From Cyclobacteriaceae bacterium (lineage in GTDB: Bacteria > Bacteroidota > Bacteroidia > Cytophagales > Cyclobacteriaceae): a DNA stretch of 63,092 nucleotides. The stretch covers positions 1 through 63,092 of the forward strand of contig JANQPQ010000020.1 in the NCBI GenBank assembly GCA_028285445.1, read 5' to 3'. The notes below the pieces were generated by a model, which worked only from the letters and a program-made list of their open reading frames with translations, had not been told where the DNA came from and made no database searches. Position 1 is the first letter of the stretch. Every line of letters starts with the position of its first letter. The position numbers and the translations under genes were made by a program. Shown piece by piece: positions 37,978 to 47,356 of this stretch.

Positions 37978-39594
37978 CTATTCTTGTGGTGAATCGCCCC
38001 GGTTTGAAAGAAACTGATCCATTTGCTTCTTGGCATCATTACTTTCGGGGTAATGAGGAGAAAGGGACTCTTGTCCGGGAAGGTTTTCAACGTGTATTGT
38101 CTGGGTAGGAAATGCGAAGTTGATTCCAATTTGGTCGGCAAGCCGAATAATGGAGAGAATAATTTCATGCCTGCAGGTTAACTCGTCAGACCAGGATGGT
38201 ACTTGAAAGAAAATGTAGAACATTATGTTCAGGGAGGAGTCTGCCATCTCATTAAGATGTACCTCATAGTAGTCTTTCCTGGTATGAGGGTGGTCAACCA
38301 CCAACTTTCTCAGGCCCTCGATATATAATTCAATCAAATCCGGGGGTGTATCGTAATTGATGGCGATTTGAGTAAAAAACCGGCGGTATACTCTTAGTCC
38401 ATGATTGTCAATTGTGGCATTTGCCAAGTTTCCGTTGGGCACATAAACGACAGAATCACGGAATGTCCTAACCCGTGTTGAGCGTATCCCTACTTCTTCC
38501 ACCGTACCGTCAATTTGACCGGTTGTAATCCAATCACCGATCTGGAACGGCTTATCTATGAAGATCATCACTGATCCAAAGAAATTTTTTACAGTGTCTT
38601 GAGCAGCCAGCGCAAATGCCAAACCACCAATTGACAAGCCTGTGAGGAAAGGAAGGATGGGAATTTGCAGGTTTTGGAGAATTACTAAGCCCCCAATTAT
38701 TACTACAAATGACTTCAAGATCTTTCTGATAAGAGGCACCAACTGGTCGTCAAGCGTGCTTTCAGTTTTGGATGCTAGCTTCTGAAAGTACAACCCCACT
38801 AAATCTGCACCACGATAGAATACCCAAGTAGCAAAAAATGGCAGCAAAGCGTTGATGGCTAATACTGTGTATTGGGAAGTTTTAATTGGTAACTGCAACA
38901 TCGGTTCGAATATCCGAAGTAGCAAAAACACAAAGAAGATGCTTAACGGCCTGGCCACCGGAACGATATACCTCCTGGCAACTTCTTTATAACCAGCCCT
39001 AAATAGCACCCGCGTAATTAGCCTGTCAAGCAAAAATGTTAGCAGCCTGTGAATGAGGAAACTTGCACCTACCAGGATTAAAATTCCAATGTATTGCCAG
39101 AGGTATAGTCCAAAATACTTGTTGGTTCCCATCTTTGGTAAGGTGCCAAAGGGAAATACTTCCTTATGATAATCCTCCACGATAGTCGCGGTTCGTCTGC
39201 TGTAATACCACTTGTCTCCTTGTTTCTCGACATAGATATCCGGGTAAGTGCTTACCAATATATATCGGCTTCTGTTTGACGCAGAATCCAGGTAATTGCC
39301 TTGCTTTGGCACATCTTCCAGTTCGATATAAAGTCCCTTACCATCCAGTACTTGTTTTAGCTTGATAGCAAGATCCCGCGCTTCCCGGCGGTTAAAATCC
39401 CTTCTGTTAAATACTTCTGCTGCAAGATCAGGGTAGTAAGATTCTTCTTGCAGATATTTTAAGTGGGTAAGAATAGTTTGGTATGGAGACCGAAGATCTA
39501 CCTCCAGAGAGTCCTCTGTTTGCTGGGCCATACTTAGGCTGCTACAGGCAACCAATACCAAAGCAAAGATGTAAAGTGTGGTTGATTTAAACAT
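37978..39594 (-). CDS. MscS-family mechanosensitive ion channel
   Basis: This 538-residue protein has a cleavable signal peptide (cleaved near SMAQQ), a periplasmic N-terminal part of about 150 residues, several membrane segments (about 165-340), and the MscS core: pore helix text GLSIGGLAFALAAQDTVKNFFGS, then FIDKPFQIGDWI and a soluble beta domain. It should open under membrane tension to release solutes in hypo-osmotic shock. It lies 17 bases after the 909-residue membrane protein gene on the same strand, so the two are likely cotranscribed. The spacer beyond its stop, to 37776, is AT-rich and holds nothing I recognise. Confidence 0.93.
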   Translation of the reverse strand: MFKSTTLYIFALVLVACSSLSMAQQTEDSLEVDLRSPYQTILTHLKYLQEESYYPDLAAEVFNRRDFNRREARDLAIKLKQVLDGKGLYIELEDVPKQGNYLDSASNRSRYILVSTYPDIYVEKQGDKWYYSRRTATIVEDYHKEVFPFGTLPKMGTNKYFGLYLWQYIGILILVGASFLIHRLLTFLLDRLITRVLFRAGYKEVARRYIVPVARPLSIFFVFLLLRIFEPMLQLPIKTSQYTVLAINALLPFFATWVFYRGADLVGLYFQKLASKTESTLDDQLVPLIRKILKSFVVIIGGLVILQNLQIPILPFLTGLSIGGLAFALAAQDTVKNFFGSVMIFIDKPFQIGDWITTGQIDGTVEEVGIRSTRVRTFRDSVVYVPNGNLANATIDNHGLRVYRRFFTQIAINYDTPPDLIELYIEGLRKLVVDHPHTRKDYYEVHLNEMADSSLNIMFYIFFQVPSWSDELTCRHEIILSIIRLADQIGINFAFPTQTIHVENLPGQESLSPHYPESNDAKKQMDQFLSNRGDSPQE

Positions 39595-39611
39595 AGAGAA
39601 CAGGATTTAGT

Positions 39612-42341
39612 CTAGTCTGCCGGAGCCGTAGATATGGTAACTTTGTTTCCAAAGGTGCTATATATTTTATACTGCCTCCTTGCCTCCGAATACAATATTG
39701 CAACTGGAAAAGCACTCGACAGCGGCTGCCCATTTACTAGAGTTCCTACTTCATTGTAAATATAACTGAACTGTTGAATTGGATCGGTAACAATTACTAG
39801 CTGACGACCTAATGCCAAACTATAAAACTGCACCTGAAAATTGCCTGCATCCAGGTAATCCTTTTCAGTCATCAGTTTTCCTTGATTGTCAAGTATGCTA
39901 ATTCGATTTTGATCAACCTGAACAATAACGTAAGTTTTTGCTGAACGCTCCACGGCCATCCCAAAACGCGTGTTGGCGTCTGGTTTGAAAAGCTGGTTTC
40001 TATCTGTAATCACCCCATCAAGATTAAATTCCACAATCTCTCCGTCTTCTGTCACTGTCGTCAGGCTTGTATTGGAGATATTGGAACCAACATCAACAAA
40101 AACAGGGTTTGGGGAATTGGCATTTAGGTTTATGGGGAAACCAGGTAAGGTTTCTCCTCTACGATTTATAACATGTATTATTCCGTCCTCCTGGATAGCA
40201 ACAATAAAATCTCTACCGCGCACCCTAAAGTGCTTAGGAGCCTCTGCCAGGCGACCACCAAGGGATTTCGGATTCCAGCCATCAAGAAGATTCCCAGCCA
40301 TATCGTACATGTAGGCATTTCCAGAAACATCAGATACCATCAATCTGTATCTTCTGCTTTGATCATAATCAATAATTCTCATATGGTGAATGGGAAATTC
40401 CAATTTTCTTGGATACCCCTCTACGTTATCGCCATTCCTGTCAATGCAAAACAACGTACTGTCTGTGGCGAAGAAGTATTGTAATTTTCCATTTCTAAAG
40501 AAATCAATTTGAGTGATCTCAAAATTGATCTCAGTCCCTACTGAGTCTTTCCAAATAACCTCGCCATTTTCGGCAATCAGATACAAGTTGTTTGCCATAT
40601 CTTGCACCAGCATTTCAAAGGCATTAGTTACATGGTTTCTTACCACCCAGGGTTTGGTTCTTGCAACGGTGTCCAATGCAACCGATACTAAATTCGTGAA
40701 TCCGCCGGTAGCCCTAGCGGACTCTTCATCATCATGCGTTATGACTACCCCGGTATAGAATTGGTTATTCACATAACTCATCTGCACAGCGATCATCCCA
40801 AATCTTTTTAATACTCCCGATTTCGATGTTAGCAAACTACGCCAACCTGGTTCAGCCCTATTCATGAAAATGGACCAAGAGCGGGGTATATTGATGTATA
40901 GACTAAGATTGGCATCTGATACTGAGTTATCAATGAAGTCTGATTGCTGCAGAGATTTTCCCCACGTGTTTTCCTGGTCGTAGTCGCTAATCAGTCTTTT
41001 CAAAGTCTCTATACTGTTCGAAATAGCTATGTACTGATCAACTTCTGTGTAAAATGAGGTTTGGAAATCAGGGAAGGGTTGGCCAAATATCTTTCGGGGA
41101 AGACCATCAATTTGAATTTGCTTAATTGTGTTATCGGCAAATCGCTCATAATAAACAGTATCCGTACTGGCAGCAGCTGCCAGGTCATCAAGTTGTTTCA
41201 AAGCTCGGGAAATATTCTCCGTTTCAAGCAATAACAACTTTTCCGGAAGTTCCGGACGAAGAGATTCCAAAGTTACATAGGCTAGTTCCCCTCCCAACGC
41301 GCTGTAGTATGAATGCACATCGAACTTGAAATCACTGATTAACTCCTGCCATTCTGATGTCAGATCCATTCCACTACCGCTGTACGCTTCTAGCCTCTGT
41401 TTCCAAAGTGAGGGGTTAGAAAGGTTGATGTGTAGCACCTTTGAGGCCCTATTTGGAATATATCTTCGCACATCGAATGTTCCCGGAGATTGATCAACCA
41501 AGGTCATCGAGTAGCTTTCTTTACCTTGATGCGGGAAGCTGAATCCACTCAGAGCGATATTATCAGTGTAAACCAAAATATCTAGAATTGAACTGCTGAG
41601 TAATTGAGAGGGAGTAATCGGATCAAGTCCATCCTTGAGTAGGGTCTCCATCAGCGTTTGAAAGTTCGCTATATCTATGTAAATATTGCCTTCATCCTCT
41701 TGCAAACTCTTGGCATTCAGCAGGGGTTCGTTCTTGCTTTGAAAGTTATTAGCAAAGTCTTCGTTTAGGTTTCTTATGACATCTTCAACCAAAACCGGGG
41801 TATGACTTGCTACAAAATGCCCGGCTAATAGCGAATATGCTAATGACTGGTTTTTGGCTGAGTTGAATAGACTGGTGATTGTTGCTCCCTGGTATACCCG
41901 GACCTCCCTCCTTATATCACCTGCTGTCTCAAACTCAGAGAGCATGCGAGACAAATCTGAAGCCGCGGCCTCTTCGAAAATTGGAACATAGAATACAAAA
42001 TCAAATTCCGTTCTGGAGGTAGTATGAGCAGAGATTAGTACGTCATTTCTAGCTAGAAAACGATGAAGCTTACCCTGACCGCCAGCAACAGAGTCTAGGA
42101 GCAACAGGTCGTTTTCAACCCTACTAAAGCTGTCCCACTGACTAAGGTTTCTCCAGATACCAGTAGCCTGTAATTTATTCCACGCCTTAATTACATCGTT
42201 TGACTCGTATACCAGGGCAGCATTACCAGGTACCAATCCCCAGGTATCCACTTTATCTGATTTGATAAAATACTCAAATGCAAAATATCCCGAGGCCGCC
42301 AGGGCTAAAAGGATCGCTATTCCGACACCAAGTTTCTTCAA
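39612..42341 (-). CDS. Membrane-anchored DUF3352-like protein with propeller-like C terminus
   Basis: This 909-residue protein has one N-terminal membrane helix (residues 4-24) that anchors it outside the inner membrane. Residues about 35-560 resemble DUF3352-type repeats, with the opening text GLVPGNAALVYESNDV. From about residue 570 there are short strands with repeated turns such as YLIAENGEVIW, CIDRNGDNVEGYPRKL, YDMAGNLLDGW and INRRGETLPGFPINL, which look like PQQ or FG-GAP-type beta-propeller blades. Its function is unknown. It has its own TAnnTTTG promoter and precedes the MscS gene in a two-gene unit. Confidence 0.8.
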   Translation of the reverse strand: MKKLGVGIAILLALAASGYFAFEYFIKSDKVDTWGLVPGNAALVYESNDVIKAWNKLQATGIWRNLSQWDSFSRVENDLLLLDSVAGGQGKLHRFLARNDVLISAHTTSRTEFDFVFYVPIFEEAAASDLSRMLSEFETAGDIRREVRVYQGATITSLFNSAKNQSLAYSLLAGHFVASHTPVLVEDVIRNLNEDFANNFQSKNEPLLNAKSLQEDEGNIYIDIANFQTLMETLLKDGLDPITPSQLLSSSILDILVYTDNIALSGFSFPHQGKESYSMTLVDQSPGTFDVRRYIPNRASKVLHINLSNPSLWKQRLEAYSGSGMDLTSEWQELISDFKFDVHSYYSALGGELAYVTLESLRPELPEKLLLLETENISRALKQLDDLAAAASTDTVYYERFADNTIKQIQIDGLPRKIFGQPFPDFQTSFYTEVDQYIAISNSIETLKRLISDYDQENTWGKSLQQSDFIDNSVSDANLSLYINIPRSWSIFMNRAEPGWRSLLTSKSGVLKRFGMIAVQMSYVNNQFYTGVVITHDDEESARATGGFTNLVSVALDTVARTKPWVVRNHVTNAFEMLVQDMANNLYLIAENGEVIWKDSVGTEINFEITQIDFFRNGKLQYFFATDSTLFCIDRNGDNVEGYPRKLEFPIHHMRIIDYDQSRRYRLMVSDVSGNAYMYDMAGNLLDGWNPKSLGGRLAEAPKHFRVRGRDFIVAIQEDGIIHVINRRGETLPGFPINLNANSPNPVFVDVGSNISNTSLTTVTEDGEIVEFNLDGVITDRNQLFKPDANTRFGMAVERSAKTYVIVQVDQNRISILDNQGKLMTEKDYLDAGNFQVQFYSLALGRQLVIVTDPIQQFSYIYNEVGTLVNGQPLSSAFPVAILYSEARRQYKIYSTFGNKVTISTAPAD

Positions 42342-42358
42342 TCTTATCGAATTCTGAA

Positions 42359-42366
42359 CAAATTTA
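42359..42366 (-). promoter_or_regulatory. -7 promoter element of the DUF3352-like gene
   Basis: On the minus strand TAAATTTG matches TAnnTTTG and lies 17 bases upstream of the ATG. It lies in the roughly 125-base divergent spacer with ligD. Confidence 0.5.
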
Positions 42367-42465
42367 TAATTCTAGCAACAAAAGACAGTTATTCTTGCCC
42401 CTTTCCCGAAGTGGATTAGCGCCCAAAATATCTCTTCCAATGAGAGTATTTAATTATTTTAGAAT

Positions 42466-44787
42466 GTGGCAAGAACATCACAATGGGTAGAAGTTGGAAA
42501 GAGGAAATTGGAGCTCTCCAATTTAAGCAAAGTACTCTACCCCGATGACAATGTGATAAAGGCAGAGATAATTGAGTATTATCTCAAAATAGCTCCTACC
42601 ATACTTTCCCATATTAAAGGGCGCCCCCTTACCCTGGTTAGATATCCCGACGGCATCTATGGAGAAAAGTTCTATCAGAAAAATCGCCCTGAATGGGCAC
42701 CAGATTGGATTGAGTACGAAAGACTAGGGAAGGAGAAAAAAGACTATATGATAGCCACAGAAGAAGCCTCCCTGATTTGGCTGGCAAACCTGGCCTGTCT
42801 GGAGCTCCACCAAATGCACTCGAGAAGGCCTCATTATGAAAACCCCGATTATATGGTTTTCGATATTGACCCTGATGAAAAAGCACCGTTTGAAAGTGTA
42901 ATTGAAGTTAGCCTTAACCTTAGGGAACATATAGAAAGCTATGGTTACAATACATTCCCAAAAACCACCGGCGGCAAGGGTATTCATATTATTTGCCCAA
43001 TCGAACCAAAGTGGAGCTTTAATGAAGTATTCGAGACGGCCCGGGATATCGCCAAGCCATTTGTGGATAAGTACAAACAAGACGCTACCCTTCATATCAA
43101 AAAGGAATCCCGCAAAGGTCGAACGCTTATTGACGTATATCGGATAAGGCAAGGGCAGTCTATCATTTCTCCTTACTCTATACGTGGTGTCCAAGGCGCG
43201 GCCGTGTCAATGCCCTTAACCTGGGAGCGGCTAGAAGAATTGAAGACACCCAAGCATTACGATATTTTTAGGGCCGCGGAACAAGTCCTATCCGAAGGTG
43301 ATGCCTGGGAAGGTATCAATGCCTATTCCGTTCCCCTGCACACTAAGGTCAAGAAGAAAAGAAATGCCAAAGACCTTGGCCCCAACCCTAAATACAAAAC
43401 CCCGGAAACGCTGGAAACTTACGCCAAAAAAAGAAACTTCAGCAAAACTCCGGAGCCTGGGGCGGAGTTCGTTGGAAGTGATGGCAATGGATTCGTAATT
43501 CATCGACATCACGCACAAAGGTTGCATTACGACTTAAGGCTTGAGCAAGATGGTACCCTCAAGTCTTGGGCGGTACCTCGTGGATTACCGCCGCGGCCTG
43601 GTGTTAAGAGACTGGCTGTGGCCACTGAAGATCACCCTATGAAATATCTGACATGGGAAGGCACTATTCCAAAAGGCCAATACGGTGGCGGCGATATGTG
43701 GATCTTCGCCTTGGGGAAATACGAACGTGTTAAGGAAAAAAAGCAAGGATTCTACTTTAATCTGTATAGCAAGGATATAACTGGCGAATATCGAATGCAC
43801 CTGATGAAAGATAAAGAGTGGCTGCTTGAACGCGTGGATAACCCGCAAGTAAATTGGCTACAGAAACCGGTTGATTTCATGCTTGCGCAAAGTCTTGAAG
43901 AACCACCCAAGGGAGATTTTGTCTATGAGGTTAAATGGGATGGCATTAGGGTAATGATTGCGTTGGATGAAGGCGAGATTACTATTAGAAGTAGAAATCA
44001 GAGGGATATTACTAAGCAGTTTCCGGAGTTGAATATTCCCGAGCAAGCCTTTAGAGGTAACTCTGGTCTTTTTGATGCAGAGGTGGTTTGCCTGGATGAA
44101 AATGGTATGCCCGATTTCAAGAAAGTAATTCACCGCCTCATGCAATCCACCGAGGGCGGTATTAAGAAAGGCGCAGCCAGGAGCCCCGCCTATTGCTACA
44201 TATTCGATTGCCTGTACCTTGATGGCCGGCCAATAGTCTCAGAGCCTTTAATGAAAAGACGAGAATGGCTGACTGACGCTGTGAAGAGAGACACCCCATA
44301 CAGAGTTAGTGAAGTAGTCGATGAAGGCCAGGAACTGTTTGAGGCCGCCAAGAAAATGGGCTTGGAAGGAATTATTGCTAAGGAGCCCGATAGCAAATAC
44401 TACCCTGGAAAAAGAAGCTCTAGTTGGTTTAAGGTAAAAGTAAGGCAAACCACAGATTGTGTCATTCTTGGCTTTAGCACAGGCAAAGGTGATCGTGCCA
44501 AATACTTTGGTGGTTTACAAATTGCCGAAGTTGTTGATGGAGTATTTGAATATCGGGGCAAGGTCGGGACAGGGTTCACACAGGAATTAATGAAAGATGT
44601 ACATGGTGAACTTAAGAAGTTGAAGGAGGTAAAGAAGCCGATTGAGAATACTGCCATGGACGAAAAAACTACAACTTGGGTAGAGCCTGTGCTGATGTGC
44701 GAAATTCAATATGCACAGCTAACTAAGAATAATACATTTCGAGAGCCCGTTTTTGTGCGATTAAGGCCTGATTTGAAATTTTCTTAA
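42466..44787 (+). CDS. ligD: Multifunctional DNA ligase D (NHEJ)
   Basis: This 773-residue end-joining enzyme has all three LigD modules. The polymerase/primase domain lies at about residues 10-290, with catalytic D133 and D135 in FDIDPD and the later SPYSIR block. The 3'-phosphoesterase domain lies at about 330-450, with H346-H349, H354 and D356 in HRHH and LHYDLRLE. The ATP-dependent ligase domain runs from about 465 to the end, with adenylated K490 in EVKWDGIR, motif LEGIIAKEPDS and the OB-fold. The order POL-PE-LIG is that of Mycobacterium, not the PE-LIG-POL order of Pseudomonas. The start is GTG; an overlapping ATG at 42464 is out of frame. It acts with Ku, encoded 49 bases downstream. 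Confidence 0.96.
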   Translation: MARTSQWVEVGKRKLELSNLSKVLYPDDNVIKAEIIEYYLKIAPTILSHIKGRPLTLVRYPDGIYGEKFYQKNRPEWAPDWIEYERLGKEKKDYMIATEEASLIWLANLACLELHQMHSRRPHYENPDYMVFDIDPDEKAPFESVIEVSLNLREHIESYGYNTFPKTTGGKGIHIICPIEPKWSFNEVFETARDIAKPFVDKYKQDATLHIKKESRKGRTLIDVYRIRQGQSIISPYSIRGVQGAAVSMPLTWERLEELKTPKHYDIFRAAEQVLSEGDAWEGINAYSVPLHTKVKKKRNAKDLGPNPKYKTPETLETYAKKRNFSKTPEPGAEFVGSDGNGFVIHRHHAQRLHYDLRLEQDGTLKSWAVPRGLPPRPGVKRLAVATEDHPMKYLTWEGTIPKGQYGGGDMWIFALGKYERVKEKKQGFYFNLYSKDITGEYRMHLMKDKEWLLERVDNPQVNWLQKPVDFMLAQSLEEPPKGDFVYEVKWDGIRVMIALDEGEITIRSRNQRDITKQFPELNIPEQAFRGNSGLFDAEVVCLDENGMPDFKKVIHRLMQSTEGGIKKGAARSPAYCYIFDCLYLDGRPIVSEPLMKRREWLTDAVKRDTPYRVSEVVDEGQELFEAAKKMGLEGIIAKEPDSKYYPGKRSSSWFKVKVRQTTDCVILGFSTGKGDRAKYFGGLQIAEVVDGVFEYRGKVGTGFTQELMKDVHGELKKLKEVKKPIENTAMDEKTTTWVEPVLMCEIQYAQLTKNNTFREPVFVRLRPDLKFS

Positions 44788-44836
44788 TTGCTTATCTCAA
44801 TTAAATTATATAGTTTAGCAGAAAAATACATCAATC

Positions 44837-45688
44837 GTGAGAGCAATTTGGAAAGGGCATATTCGGTTTTCACTTGTAACAATCCCGATCAGGATTTACA
44901 ACGCTATTGATACGGCACAAACTGTTCGCTTCAATCAGCTCAACAAGAACACTAATAATCCAATTAAGTACGAAAAGCGCGATAAGAGTACCGGCGAACT
45001 GGTGAAGAAAGAAGACATTGTGAAAGGATACCAGTATGAACCCGGACAGTTCGTAATAATGGAAGATGATGATTTCCAAAAAGTAAAACTCAAGAGCACA
45101 AGGGTAATAGAGATTGAAGGGTTTGTTGATGCCAAAGAGGTGCATAATACCCTATTTGATACCCCATACTTTGCCGGCCCTGATGGAGAGGTAGCTGCCA
45201 AAGCTTATAGCCTTCTCTGCCAAACACTGAGAAAGAGTAAGAAGCTGGGAATAGGTCGGGTGGTTCTGCGAGATCGCGAAAGTGTGATGTTGTTGGCGCC
45301 ACAAGAAAAAGGAATTCTCCTATATAAGCTGCGTTATCCACAAGAAGTAAGGGAAATCGAGAACGTTCCAGATTTAGGTATTGAAGAAACTGATAAAGAA
45401 CAGCTTAAGCTAGCTCAGACCCTGGTTGATTCCATGTCGAAAAAACTCTCAGATATTCAGATGGTAGATCGGTACAACGGCGCCCTGAAAGAAATGATTG
45501 AGCAGAAAATAGAAGGTAAAGAAATTGTTACCTACGAGGAGGAAGAAGCACCCGTGGTTGATATCATGACTGCCCTCAAAGAAAGCATTACCCAAGCCAA
45601 AGACCAGAAAAAGCCTATGGCTAAGGCCAAGGGTAAAACTAAAGCCAAAGCAGTCAAGAAGACAACCAAGAAGGCCAAGTCAGCATAG
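44837..45688 (+). CDS. ku: Ku DNA end-binding protein
   Basis: This 283-residue bacterial Ku homodimerises and threads onto DNA double-strand ends, then recruits LigD. The start is GTG and the N terminus MRAIWKGHIRFSLVTIPI is standard. The core beta-barrel domain runs to about residue 235. The tail after residue 250 is Lys/Ala-rich (PMAKAKGKTKAKAVKK and on), as in other bacterial Ku tails that bind DNA. It is the middle gene of ligD-ku-TPR, ending four bases before the TPR gene starts. An AT-rich weak inverted repeat at 44784-44804 overlaps the ligD stop. Confidence 0.97.
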   Translation: MRAIWKGHIRFSLVTIPIRIYNAIDTAQTVRFNQLNKNTNNPIKYEKRDKSTGELVKKEDIVKGYQYEPGQFVIMEDDDFQKVKLKSTRVIEIEGFVDAKEVHNTLFDTPYFAGPDGEVAAKAYSLLCQTLRKSKKLGIGRVVLRDRESVMLLAPQEKGILLYKLRYPQEVREIENVPDLGIEETDKEQLKLAQTLVDSMSKKLSDIQMVDRYNGALKEMIEQKIEGKEIVTYEEEEAPVVDIMTALKESITQAKDQKKPMAKAKGKTKAKAVKKTTKKAKSA

Positions 45689-45692
45689 ATAA

Positions 45693-46307
45693 ATGGGCAA
45701 AGTCGTAAAACTTTCTGCTAAAGTTGCTCCCAAATTTCCTCTTAAAAGAGCGCAATCCAAAAAAGAGGATAACCACGAAAAGCATGGGCAGCTTTCGATA
45801 TTTCAGCAGCCTGAAGGAGAGGGTAAGGTTGTAAATCTCTCATCAAACCTTAGCCCTTTTCAGGAAGCCATGATGTTTGACGAAAAGGACAGCGCCAAAG
45901 CCCAGGACCTCTACCTCAAAGCAATAGAAAGTGGAGATAATGTCTCAGATTCATTTTGCAACCTCGGAATTCTCAAATTCCAACAAGATCAAAAACCAGA
46001 GGCAATAGACTGTTTTACAAAGGCATTGAAGCATGAGCCAAGACACTTTGAGGCCCATTACAACCTGGCCAATCTATACCTTGAAGTTGAAAACCTTGCT
46101 CTTGCTAAGGTACACTACGAAGTAGCAGCCCAGTTAGACCCTTCCTACCCCGACGTATACTACAACCTTGGTGTGGTCTATGGCCTGGATAATGATTTCG
46201 ACAATGCCCAAAAAGCTTTGGAGAAATACATTGAGATTGCACCGGAAGAAGAAGTATTGGAAGCCAAAGAGCTACTTCTCAGCATGAAACTAAGCACCTC
46301 ACGTTAG
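45693..46307 (+). CDS. TPR protein of the NHEJ operon with clamp-motif-like sequence
   Basis: This 204-residue cytoplasmic protein has no signal peptide. Residues 1-50 look disordered and Lys-rich, with the paired text GKVVKLSAKVAP (2-13) and GKVVNLSSNLSP (near 45-56). Between them QLSIF (33-37) matches the bacterial sliding-clamp-binding consensus QLxLF with one conservative change. From about residue 58 there are about four TPR units (for example FCNLGILKFQQDQKPEAIDCFTKAL). The TPR part resembles that of MerR-TPR regulators, but no DNA-binding domain is present. It starts four bases after ku, so it is translated with it. A role in end-joining is inferred from context only. Confidence 0.88.
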   Translation: MGKVVKLSAKVAPKFPLKRAQSKKEDNHEKHGQLSIFQQPEGEGKVVNLSSNLSPFQEAMMFDEKDSAKAQDLYLKAIESGDNVSDSFCNLGILKFQQDQKPEAIDCFTKALKHEPRHFEAHYNLANLYLEVENLALAKVHYEVAAQLDPSYPDVYYNLGVVYGLDNDFDNAQKALEKYIEIAPEEEVLEAKELLLSMKLSTSR

Positions 46308-47188
46308 TCACTTTCTTCTACGGAGTTTTTCGCCTTAAAAGTTCTCGTTCCACCGATTACGTAGTTCAACCCTAGCTGAATGCCTACGGCTAGATTAGCT
46401 CTTCTCTCAAAGATACTGCCTACGCCTCCATCTTTTAGTGAGTCCACAAAATCTCCGTTTCTCATATCGGTTAGGCTATAGTTGGCCCTAATGATCGAGG
46501 ATAGATAAAGGTGTTTTCCAAGGTCTATGTCGACTCCAAAGGAAGCAGCAATTTGAAACTCAGCTTCCTTAAACCGATTTATTGCATTTTGAGCTTCACT
46601 ACTGAGAAGTTCAGTAGAAGGCAATTCCGGAACACTATAGGTACCATCAGCATTTAACACAGCCCCGGTAATATTTACGCCGGTAGCGTCGGTTATATTG
46701 TATGTACCATCTGGTTGTTGCTCAATAAGAGTGCCCTCTGGAAATGTCAAATCAGAAGCACCGTACTGCAACGTCTCAACGCCTTTTCTTATTAATGATA
46801 GTTGGGGTCCTAAAGAGAAATTTGTTCTTGCCCCTGAACTTTTTCCACTCATAAATTTCATAAAGAGTGGCATTTGCAAAACACTTAGGTCTATTTTTCT
46901 TTCTCCTACTGCGTTCTTAGCCGCATCCACAACTTCAAATACTTGGCCTTGTTTTGCAAGAATGGATTCCAACTGTAGTCCGAATTTCTTACCTATATCC
47001 ACTCCAAAAACGAATCCAACCGGCGCAAATTCGTAGGTAAAATCAGAATTGTACCTGGGGTCTTCAGAAAGGCCTTTATCCAATACAAAGGTGCTGTTGA
47101 CGGCCGTGGTTGCCCCAAAATGTATCTGGCTGAAAGCCTGGCCTGTAGCAAGTAATACTACAATGATAATAGTGATTAATTCTCTCAT
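46304..47188 (-). CDS. Outer-membrane beta-barrel protein (porin family)
   Basis: This 294-residue protein has a signal peptide (MRELITIIIVVLLATGQAFSQ) and the short-strand pattern of Bacteroidota barrel proteins (OMP_b-brl type). It opens with IHFGATTAVNSTFVL and near the end has NLAVGIQLGLNYVIGG. A loop at about 160-195 is longer than usual for the group. Function unknown. The stop overlaps the TPR stop by four bases, so the genes converge without a terminator. The 168-base region upstream (47189-47356) shows no clear promoter. Confidence 0.85.
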   Translation of the reverse strand: MRELITIIIVVLLATGQAFSQIHFGATTAVNSTFVLDKGLSEDPRYNSDFTYEFAPVGFVFGVDIGKKFGLQLESILAKQGQVFEVVDAAKNAVGERKIDLSVLQMPLFMKFMSGKSSGARTNFSLGPQLSLIRKGVETLQYGASDLTFPEGTLIEQQPDGTYNITDATGVNITGAVLNADGTYSVPELPSTELLSSEAQNAINRFKEAEFQIAASFGVDIDLGKHLYLSSIIRANYSLTDMRNGDFVDSLKDGGVGSIFERRANLAVGIQLGLNYVIGGTRTFKAKNSVEESD

Positions 47189-47356
47189 CCTATTAGTATG
47201 TGTGGTTTCGGGGTGTTTATAACTAAGGATGAAGGGATGTAACCACTACAAATGGCATTTGCTGGCTACATGTAATAAAAATCATTGATTTATGGCCATT
47301 TTATAGGGATTCATTGGCAATAGAACCCCGAGAAAATCTTGAGGAGCAGCCTGTTT

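Noticed and set aside
44784-44804. Inverted repeat TTAATTG/CAATTAA overlapping the ligD stop
   Set aside because: It is entirely A/T-rich and weak, and ku follows closely, so I do not call it a terminator.
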